From assembly GCA_029937655.1 (NCBI GenBank), contig JAPYPK010000026.1:1-16782 (forward strand): 16,782 nucleotides of DNA, given 5' to 3'. Position 1 is the stretch's first letter; every line of letters starts with the position of its first letter. The DNA comes from Nitrospinaceae bacterium (GTDB lineage Bacteria; Nitrospinota; Nitrospinia; Nitrospinales; VA-1). Shown here piece by piece: positions 7,574-13,639 of this stretch. The notes under the pieces are model-generated. The model ran no database searches, had not been told where the DNA came from, and saw nothing but the letters and a program-made list of their open reading frames with translations. A program made the position numbers and the translations under genes.

Positions 7574-7945
7574 CTATAGAGTTCCGTCTCCTGCTCCAAT
7601 GGCAGTACCAGTAAGACCATCGATACCCGTATCAATCATTTTTTCTTCTTCAGTAATGACAAAAATATGATAGCCGAACTTACTTTGAATAGGGCCAGAT
7701 ACTTTTCCAACAGGGGCCTGCATAGCAGCCTTTTCGAGCTCCGGAGCGGATGTGTTGAAGTCCATAAATCCAAGGTCACCGCCCTTTTTACTGGTTCCAC
7801 AAGCGCTGTACTTTTTTGCTAATTTAGAAAACATTTTTAGCATCAGTTCATTGCTTTCGCAGGACTGAAGATTTTCAAGCAACAAGTCTGCGACAGCTTT
7901 GGTCGATAACACAATATGACTAACTCGAATCGAGCGAATAGACAT
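7574..7945 (-). CDS. Parvulin-type peptidyl-prolyl cis-trans isomerase, stand-alone
   Basis: A 123-residue protein that is almost entirely one rotamase domain (about residues 5-103). The conserved parvulin positions are visible: H10 in VSHIVL, C49 in YSACGTS, the loop KKGGDLGFM (53-61) with the hydrophobic proline pocket, and H93 in FGYHIF. No signal peptide or lipobox is present, so it should act in the cytoplasm, unlike PrsA or SurA. After the domain there is a short Gly/Thr-rich tail (about residues 105-123) that is not part of the usual fold. The start ATG at 7945 follows GGGG by 7 bases. It is the first gene of the run that continues into the VOC gene and mqnC, behind the promoter at 7987-8015. 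Confidence 0.88.
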   Translation of the reverse strand: MSIRSIRVSHIVLSTKAVADLLLENLQSCESNELMLKMFSKLAKKYSACGTSKKGGDLGFMDFNTSAPELEKAAMQAPVGKVSGPIQSKFGYHIFVITEEEKMIDTGIDGLTGTAIGAGDGTL

Positions 7946-7986
7946 GACTTACCCCATGAAATAAGCTTTATTTTAATTGGTGAACA

Positions 7987-8015
7987 ATTGTATCCTTTTT
8001 AGAATTTTTTACCAA
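7987..8015 (-). promoter_or_regulatory. Sigma70-type promoter for the PPIase-VOC-mqnC operon
   Basis: Read on the minus strand, TTGGTA (8015-8010) is followed after 17 bases by TACAAT (7992-7987). The -10 matches five of six consensus bases and the -35 four of six. The predicted transcript begins near 7980 and leaves a leader of about 35 bases before the ATG at 7945. The leader contains a small hairpin-capable element (AAATAA-GCT-TTATTT, 7959-7973) just before the ribosome-binding region. The rest of the gap 7946-8176 shows nothing further that I can support. Confidence 0.55.
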
Positions 8016-8176
8016 GCGCTTAGGATAAACACGGGCAAATTAATAAAAGCTTTGTTTTCTAGTTGATTTTATGATTATTGCGTAGCAGCGAAACTCAGAA
8101 TATAGCTTTCTCCCTACTATGGACACACCTAAGCCAACATTTGAATCAAATTTATAAATCCTCAACTGTGTACGAT

Positions 8177-9241
8177 TTAAGAGGTGTAAAATGAAGAGGC
8201 TTTGTACTCATTGAGCCCATGAGTAAAAAGGACGTTGAGTGCAGCTGCCACAGGTACCGAAACTATAACTCCCACCAACCCAAAGAACTCTGCTCCTAAT
8301 AAAACAGCCAATATGATTGCTACCGGATGCAACCCTATTTTTTCACCGACGATACGTGGAGTAATTATCATACCCTCTAAACCCTGAACGACTGCAAAAA
8401 CTCCTGCCACTCCAAAAACAAGCACCCAGTCCTGAGTCTGCATAAAAGTTAATATTGCCGCTGGAACAAACCCAAATACTAGGCCGAGGTAGGGCACCAA
8501 ACTCGCTAATCCCGCCAATAAACCTATAAACAAACTCATTGGGGTGCCACAAAAAAACAACCCGATACTATAAAGCCCCGCCATAATCAAACCAACCATT
8601 AATTGCCCCCTGACAAAATCTGCAAGAACCCCATCTATTTCCTTTATCAAACTCAACACCTGCTCCCTAGTCCTTGCAGGAACAAAACTAAGCATTTTTT
8701 TATTTATCAGGTCATAATCTCGAAGCAAGTAGAACATAACCACCGGAATAATCACGAGATTGGCCAAAAACAAAATAAAACTAAACAAACCTGCTACCGA
8801 ACCCCATAAAATTGACGTGATCGATGAAATTACTTTGAGAGGAAGTTCTCCAATCTTTAGAAGTTCTCTCTTCAGAATTCCTTGTATCTTCTCGGGTTCA
8901 CCAACTACTCCCAGTAATGGGTGCATCCATTCTTGCATGATCGCAATATAGTTGGGTAAGTTCGAAACCAAATGTTCTGCCTGTAATTTAAGTAATGGGA
9001 AAATCAAAAGTCCAATTCCAGTAACAAGAGAAAAAACTCCTGCCATTAGAACCAAAACTGCAAAGGTTCTGGAAATTTTCAAAGACTCTAATCGATCTGT
9101 AACTGGATCTAATAAATATGCCAAAGCAAAGGCGATGAAGAACGGAGTAAGCACACGGCGAGAAAAGTAGAAAAAAATCACGGCCAGCAAAACCCCGACA
9201 ATTAAAAAATATATTGTTTGCGTGTTTCTCTCTCGAGTCAT
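8177..9241 (-). CDS. AI-2E family (PerM/YdiK-like) membrane permease
   Basis: A 354-residue inner-membrane protein with about seven or eight hydrophobic segments. It has the hallmarks of the AI-2E/PerM family: FFIAFALAYLLDP near the N-terminus, IPVVMFYLLRDYD in the middle, SLVPYLGLVFGFVPAA, and the C-terminal EGMIITPRIVG...GLHPVAIILAVLLGAEFFGLVGV block. Family members have been tied to export of autoinducer-2 or to Na+/H+ exchange, so the substrate here is unknown. The ATG at 9241 was chosen because GGTGA, complementary to the 16S tail, lies 8 bases upstream. A TTG at 9256 would add five residues. The ATG follows the stop of the upstream exported-protein gene in a TGATATG junction, indicating coupled translation at the end of the scpB-rluB operon. 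Confidence 0.92.
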   Translation of the reverse strand: MTRERNTQTIYFLIVGVLLAVIFFYFSRRVLTPFFIAFALAYLLDPVTDRLESLKISRTFAVLVLMAGVFSLVTGIGLLIFPLLKLQAEHLVSNLPNYIAIMQEWMHPLLGVVGEPEKIQGILKRELLKIGELPLKVISSITSILWGSVAGLFSFILFLANLVIIPVVMFYLLRDYDLINKKMLSFVPARTREQVLSLIKEIDGVLADFVRGQLMVGLIMAGLYSIGLFFCGTPMSLFIGLLAGLASLVPYLGLVFGFVPAAILTFMQTQDWVLVFGVAGVFAVVQGLEGMIITPRIVGEKIGLHPVAIILAVLLGAEFFGLVGVIVSVPVAAALNVLFTHGLNEYKASSFYTS

Positions 9242-9242
9242 A

Positions 9243-10238
9243 TCAAAGGTCACCAAAAGGCAACGGTGAGCTATTAATTGTAGGAACTGAGGGAACTGAG
9301 CCTTGAACCTCTTTATTTGTTGACCCTGGTGTCCAATGTTCTTGTATGGTGGGAATAAGAAACATTGTTATTTTTTTCCCAACGCGATGAAAAGCTTCTA
9401 GTTCGCTTGCAAAAATTTCACCTTCGGAGGCTGTAGCAAAATCACTTTTTGCCGCCACTACCATCGACTGAGGAGACGAAACAACCTTGACATTGATCCC
9501 AACTCGAACTTTTTGAGCATTCGCTCCTTCTCTGCCTACCACAGAGGACGAAGTGGCCTTTCCTACGATAACGAGATCTACTCCTACCTTGGATCCTATG
9601 TTCACTGCGTCTAAAATATTGCCCTCTATTGCACTCACTAACATTTTCTTAGAAATTTCGTGACGCAACGAATTTCTGCTCACGACAGGAATGCCCGCCT
9701 CTATAAAAATTCTAGTCAACAACATTTCTGAAATCGGCACTTTTTCCCAAATGTTTGATTCTCCATTAGAGCTCAAACTACTTTCATTAATGAGAATCAA
9801 AACCTGCTCTATCCCTTCTAATCCTGTAGCAACTCCCCTTCGGCTTAAGGTTTTACTAATCGCGCCCTGAAATAAATTTACTTCGAGCTTAACACCACTC
9901 ATCAACCCTTCAGAATCATCATAAGCTTCTAAAAAGCGATAGGATTTCACATATTTATTAGATACTTTCAACATTCTTTGCATTTCCCGCCAATTTTGTT
10001 GAAATCCGTCATCACCCAAAATTTCTCGTAAGTTCTGTTCCAGCGAAGATCTTAAAGCTATTTTGACAGCTTTTTTTCTAGCTTTAACAAAATTGTTTTT
10101 CAACACCACAACTTCTGCGCTTACCTCATAAGGGGTGTCAAAGTCAAACTGGGCAAAAACAATAAATGTTTTTCCAACTATCATGGAAATCAAAACTACC
10201 CCAAAGAAAACCTTGAAAAATGATTTTTTAAATATCAT
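9243..10238 (-). CDS. Exported protein with FlgT/DUF2066-like N-terminal region, function unknown
   Basis: A 331-residue protein with a clear signal peptide: basic start (KKSFFK), a hydrophobic core over residues 10-28 and a likely cleavage after VFA29. The mature part begins with a beta strand followed by an ARKKAVKIALRSSLEQ helix (about 53-68) and a KYVKSYRFLEAY segment. This pattern resembles the N-terminal domain of FlgT-like and DUF2066 envelope proteins, although no motif is decisive. Residues about 140-290 look like an alternating alpha/beta domain with VLILINESS and VDLVIVGKAT strands. The last 30 residues are Pro/Ser-rich and probably disordered. Its ATG overlaps the rluB stop (ATGA), and its stop adjoins the permease start, so it is made together with an rRNA pseudouridine synthase and a permease. 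No flagellar genes are nearby. I do not recognise a specific function. Confidence 0.8.
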   Translation of the reverse strand: MIFKKSFFKVFFGVVLISMIVGKTFIVFAQFDFDTPYEVSAEVVVLKNNFVKARKKAVKIALRSSLEQNLREILGDDGFQQNWREMQRMLKVSNKYVKSYRFLEAYDDSEGLMSGVKLEVNLFQGAISKTLSRRGVATGLEGIEQVLILINESSLSSNGESNIWEKVPISEMLLTRIFIEAGIPVVSRNSLRHEISKKMLVSAIEGNILDAVNIGSKVGVDLVIVGKATSSSVVGREGANAQKVRVGINVKVVSSPQSMVVAAKSDFATASEGEIFASELEAFHRVGKKITMFLIPTIQEHWTPGSTNKEVQGSVPSVPTINSSPLPFGDL

Positions 10239-11029
10239 GGTTTAGCCTGAAGTCGTTTTGACCTTGCCATCGGTCGTCGCAGCGTTCTTTTTCCCTCTTC
10301 TGGTTTTTTTGCAACTAGCAACTCTAAAGATTTAATTTCCCGTGGCGACAGAAACCTATACGCTCCTAAAGGAAGTCCTACTAGGCTTAAACTCCCAAAG
10401 TGAGTTCGCTTCAGCCTTATCACTGGATGACGAATAACCTCACAAATACGTTTGACGTGTCGATTTTTCCCTTCAAACATTTTAATTTTCACAAAGCTGT
10501 TTTTCCCACTGACACGGTCAACTTCCGCCTCTAATGGCATAGTTGATTGGTTGTCCAACCCTACCCCCCGCCTAAGACGACGCAAAGTTTTTTCATCCGG
10601 AACTCCCCTCACCTTAACCAAGTAAGTACGGGGCACCTGATATTTTGGGTCAAGTAGTTTTTTAGATATAGTCCCATCGCTACTCAACAGTAGAGCTCCT
10701 TGTGTATTATAATCAAGCCGCCCAACCGGAAAAACACGAGCAGGAATGTTTTTAATCAAATCCATGACGGTTTTACGTCCACGTTCATCCTCGCCCATTG
10801 TCGTAAGAAAATTTGCTGGCTTATTGAGAAGAATAAATACTCTTCCCTGTGGTCTAGGAATTAATTTTCCGCGCGCACGAATCTCGTCCAAAAAAGGGTC
10901 TACAGTTGTTCCCATTTTTGTAACCACATTGCCGTTGACCTTCACACGACCTTCCGCAATCCACCGTTCAGCTTCTCGGCGTGAGGCTAGTCCTGCATCA
11001 GCAATTACTTTTTGCAAGCGGGTTTTCAT
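10235..11029 (-). CDS. rluB: 23S rRNA pseudouridine synthase, RluB/RsuA family
   Basis: Isomerises a specific uridine in rRNA to pseudouridine. Residues about 1-50 form an S4 RNA-binding domain (LQKVIADAGLASRREAERWI, then VKVNG). The catalytic domain follows with VGRLDYNTQGALLLSSDG, in which D106 is the catalytic aspartate, and with the PRTYLVKVRG and FEGKNRHVKRICEVI motifs (132-141, 185-199). The domain order and the close link to scpB favour RluB over RsuA, RluE or RluF, but the exact target uridine cannot be read from the sequence. The last 25 residues are strongly basic, as often seen in RluB tails. It is encoded 52 bases downstream of scpB and overlaps the following exported-protein gene by four bases. 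Confidence 0.92.
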   Translation of the reverse strand: MKTRLQKVIADAGLASRREAERWIAEGRVKVNGNVVTKMGTTVDPFLDEIRARGKLIPRPQGRVFILLNKPANFLTTMGEDERGRKTVMDLIKNIPARVFPVGRLDYNTQGALLLSSDGTISKKLLDPKYQVPRTYLVKVRGVPDEKTLRRLRRGVGLDNQSTMPLEAEVDRVSGKNSFVKIKMFEGKNRHVKRICEVIRHPVIRLKRTHFGSLSLVGLPLGAYRFLSPREIKSLELLVAKKPEEGKRTLRRPMARSKRLQAKP

Positions 11030-11081
11030 TTACTAAAGACAAAAAAAGAATTAACGTGAAGGATTTATAATTGGTATCTAA

Positions 11082-11750
11082 TTAAGAACCACTCGAGGAG
11101 TCAATATCGGCAGGGTCTGTTGACTGAACTTCTGCCTCAGAAACCGTATCCACCATTTCCTCAGCGGCGTCTCCTAATAGTTCATCAAATGGTAATGTTG
11201 TTTGATCTGGTGAGATCTGGCCCTCTAGCTCGCTCTCCTTAAAATCCTCCAAAGTAGGCAAGTCACTCAAGTCCCTCAATCCAAAATATTCAAGGAACTT
11301 GCGCGTCGTTCGGTACATAATTGGCCGACCTGGAACTTTTTTGCGCCCTCCCGGAGAAATAACTTTTTTCTCCAGCAAGGTTCGAACAACACCGCTAGAG
11401 TCCACACCACGAATCTCTTCAACCTCTGCCTTAGTCAGGGGTTGTTTATAAGCTATAATGGCAAGCGTATCCAGACTAGGCTGAGATAGTTTCGTCGTTT
11501 TGTCAAACTTCAGGAACTTGCGAATCCAATCAGAATAATCATGACGAGTGCATAACTGGTACCCCTCTGCAACTTGAAGAATCTGTAAGTTCCTCGAGTT
11601 ATACTCCTCTATCAATTCTTCTAAAACTGATTTAAAGGAAACTTTTTCAACTTCACCGCCAAGTAAATTTTTAAACTGCGTTTCGCTTACTGGTTGGTCT
11701 GCGGCCAAAAGGATATTCTCAATGATTGCTTTGATTTCTTCTTGTTCCAC
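11082..11750 (-). CDS. scpB: Segregation and condensation protein ScpB
   Basis: The kleisin-associated winged-helix subunit of the SMC-ScpAB condensin, which compacts and helps segregate the chromosome. Residues about 3-90 form the first winged-helix domain (IKAIIENILLAADQPVS opening) and about 90-165 the second, with the conserved LDTLAIIAYKQPLTKAEVEEIRG block followed by GRPIMYRTTRKFLEYFGL. The last 50 residues are acidic and probably flexible. The GTG start at 11750 is supported by AAGGA seven bases upstream (complement of 11758-11762). Its 222 residues match the usual 180-230. scpB-rluB order is common, but scpA, normally directly upstream, is not in this window: the upstream neighbour is the dCTP deaminase gene. 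Confidence 0.94.
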   Translation of the reverse strand: MEQEEIKAIIENILLAADQPVSETQFKNLLGGEVEKVSFKSVLEELIEEYNSRNLQILQVAEGYQLCTRHDYSDWIRKFLKFDKTTKLSQPSLDTLAIIAYKQPLTKAEVEEIRGVDSSGVVRTLLEKKVISPGGRKKVPGRPIMYRTTRKFLEYFGLRDLSDLPTLEDFKESELEGQISPDQTTLPFDELLGDAAEEMVDTVSEAEVQSTDPADIDSSSGS

Positions 11751-11795
11751 CAGTAATTCCTTTTTAAACTGTCGTAAAAAACAACTCCGAAGGCC

Positions 11796-11824
11796 ATTCT
11801 ATCTACTTAACCTGTTCTCTGCAA
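11796..11824 (-). promoter_or_regulatory. Candidate sigma70-type promoter upstream of scpB
   Basis: On the minus strand TTGCAG (11824-11819) precedes TAGAAT (11801-11796) by exactly 17 bases. The -10 matches five of six consensus bases, the -35 three. It would give scpB a leader of roughly 40 bases and allow the scpB-rluB-exported protein-permease run to be transcribed apart from the dCTP deaminase gene, whose stop is only 38 bases away. Confidence 0.43.
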
Positions 11825-11861
11825 AAATAAATCAGCAACACAAAAAATTAACTTGTAATAT

Positions 11862-13040
11862 TTATTCCTTAAAATGCTTACTCAATGCAAGTCCCTGAGA
11901 ATGGTAATTCGATTTAATTTTTTTTCCATACACTTTCGTGGGCTTCTCAATAACGCTTTCAAATTTAAGGCGACAAAAGGTTTGCCCATCTTCTACCATG
12001 AAAGGAACGTCATGCGGGCGAACTTCCATCACGGCACTAGTCCCTTGATTTTTTAAAGTCTTGCCACCATGCCAACCAAAACCCGGATCAAAAAAACCAG
12101 CGTAGTGGGTACGCAACTCACCACTGTTTGGTTCATAAGCAACCATCTCAGCTAGCAAATGAGGCCAGATGCAAATTTTTTCTTTTGACATCATAATGTA
12201 GAAGCTTTCTGGCTCTAGGATCAATCGTTTGTTCCTAATCTGAGTCAAAGTAATCGGCTCCCAAAAATCCATTGGGTGATAATGGCGGTTAAGGCTCATA
12301 TCAATAACACTGGAGTTAGTTTTTGCCTTGTAGGCAACAATACGGTCCTTTCTAGCTCCCGCAAGGTCCAAGCTAATGAACAAACCATTGTCCACTTTCA
12401 CTTTTTCCACTCCGACCGGCCTACCACCATCACCAAATAAAATAGGAGTTTTTTTATAATGATTTTTTAATTGTACATCGGAAAGGTGAGGGTCTCCCTG
12501 AAAAATACGCAACTGATTCAAGCGCAGTCCCTCTCTTACTCTTACGGGAAATGATCTAGGAATAACTTCTAAATACATTTTTCCTTTATATCCGTTGGGA
12601 ATTTCGTCAAACCTGTGTCCATGGTCAACAATCACACGAGTAAACATGTCCAGTCTTCCGGTAGAACTTTTTGGATTAGTGCGCCCTTGAAATTTTTCAG
12701 GGAAAGCCAGTTCTTCGAGTAGAGGAATGAGGTAAATTGCCCCTTTTTCTAAAATACCTCCATCTCGCAAATCAATCTTGTAGAGTTTTACCTCGTTCAA
12801 CTTGGTGTCCACGGTATCATTTTCTGGCAGAAAACTACTCTGAATACGATAGGCATGACTGCCCAACCTGAGATCGAGACTCACCGGTTGAAACTGAGAC
12901 GCCAGCAAGGATACTCGAGAATGTATCATTCCTTCATGGCAAGCAAGCTCAATGGACTGATTGGTCAGATACCCTGATTTTCCTCTAAGGCTTCTAACGA
13001 GCTCTCTGGATAGATGTGATTTTGCGGAAAGGGTCTTCAT
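11862..13040 (-). CDS. dcd: Two-domain 2'-deoxycytidine 5'-triphosphate deaminase (long form)
   Basis: Predicted to deaminate dCTP to dUTP, possibly with further dUTPase activity, feeding thymidylate synthesis. At 392 residues it is twice the size of E. coli Dcd and consists of two dCTP deaminase/dUTPase-like halves. The N-terminal half contains SLDLRLGSHAYRI (54-66), GRTNPKSSTGRLD (119-131) and a YLEV box with E158. The C-terminal half contains the AGFFDPGFG turn (314-322) and a second AVMEVRPHD box with E339. Each Glu lies where the catalytic glutamate of the single-domain enzyme is found, so both halves may be active. Similar long proteins occur in alphaproteobacteria and some other phyla. 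It appears to be a single-gene unit. No clear ribosome-binding site precedes the ATG at 13040. Confidence 0.88.
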   Translation of the reverse strand: MKTLSAKSHLSRELVRSLRGKSGYLTNQSIELACHEGMIHSRVSLLASQFQPVSLDLRLGSHAYRIQSSFLPENDTVDTKLNEVKLYKIDLRDGGILEKGAIYLIPLLEELAFPEKFQGRTNPKSSTGRLDMFTRVIVDHGHRFDEIPNGYKGKMYLEVIPRSFPVRVREGLRLNQLRIFQGDPHLSDVQLKNHYKKTPILFGDGGRPVGVEKVKVDNGLFISLDLAGARKDRIVAYKAKTNSSVIDMSLNRHYHPMDFWEPITLTQIRNKRLILEPESFYIMMSKEKICIWPHLLAEMVAYEPNSGELRTHYAGFFDPGFGWHGGKTLKNQGTSAVMEVRPHDVPFMVEDGQTFCRLKFESVIEKPTKVYGKKIKSNYHSQGLALSKHFKE

Positions 13041-13219
13041 CGTAGTATTTGCCTATATAATTTAGGGAATATCTTGACTTATAATTCTATCTGAAAGAGT
13101 TCGGAAGGTACTTTAATAAAGCGAGTCCATAAACCTCATGCGAAAACATATCAAGTGGGTTTCTGACTGTTCATGCTAACTTTAGGTAGTCCATAATCTG
13201 TAAAACCAGTCAAAACAAA

Positions 13220-13249
13220 TTGACAGACCCTCTGAAGCTATGATTAAAT
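13220..13249 (+). promoter_or_regulatory. Likely promoter for fmdB
   Basis: A perfect -35 hexamer TTGACA (13220-13225) is followed after 18 bases by TTAAAT (13244-13249), four of six matches. A better -10 match, TATGAT at 13239-13244, is only 13 bases away and therefore less likely. It lies 64 bases before the fmdB start in the spacer 13041-13312, which shows no gene. Confidence 0.45.
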
Positions 13250-13312
13250 CTTAATATTCATGTAATTTCAACCTCATTGTGGTCAGTCGTTCAGATCTAC
13301 AAGGAAAACTTT

Positions 13313-13567
13313 ATGCCTCTCTACGAATATTTCTGCGAAAGTTGTCAGGTGGATTTCACCTTACTTCAGTCTACGGATACTAACAAAGAGGAATCCGAGT
13401 GTTCTGAGTGTGGTTCTAAAAATACTCGATATAAGTTCTCCTCGTTTGCAGCGAAGATTCAAGGCAAACCTCACGCCGATTTACAAAAACCTGTCACTGT
13501 TGATGATCTTCCTAATAAAAATGTTTTGAGAATTCCTCCAGCCAGACATATTTCTGAATACCAGTAA
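13313..13567 (+). CDS. FmdB-family zinc-ribbon protein
   Basis: An 84-residue protein beginning MPLYEYFCESC, the standard opening of the FmdB/CxxC zinc-ribbon family. The zinc would be held by C8, C11, C30 and C33 (CESC and CSEC). The tail after residue 45 is polar and probably disordered. The ATG at 13313 is chosen over an in-frame ATG at 13277 because AAGGA lies 7 bases upstream (13301-13305) and the family always starts at MPxYEY. The family is named for a putative regulator of formamidase genes, but its members are widespread and mostly uncharacterised, so no function is assigned. It lies 72 bases upstream of the TPR-cupredoxin gene in the same direction and may be co-transcribed. Confidence 0.9.
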   Translation: MPLYEYFCESCQVDFTLLQSTDTNKEESECSECGSKNTRYKFSSFAAKIQGKPHADLQKPVTVDDLPNKNVLRIPPARHISEYQ

Positions 13568-13639
13568 ATAAAAAAACGAGACAAACTGAATTACCCCTCT
13601 AACACCTTAATAACCGTATAAAAATTTAACTCGGTCCAA

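Noticed and set aside
8145..8162. Inverted repeat ATTTGA-A-TCAAAT as terminator of the permease operon
   Set aside because: The arms are AT-only except for one pair, the loop is a single base and no T-run follows on the minus strand.
8603..9170. Three short plus-strand open frames opposite the permease gene
   Set aside because: They are mirror frames of a hydrophobic membrane-protein gene, with low-complexity translations and no ribosome-binding sites.
13130..13215. Possible structured RNA (AAACCT/GGGTTT and GACTG/CAGTC pairings)
   Set aside because: The stems are short, have long loops and cross one another. No known riboswitch motif is visible and chance pairing is likely.
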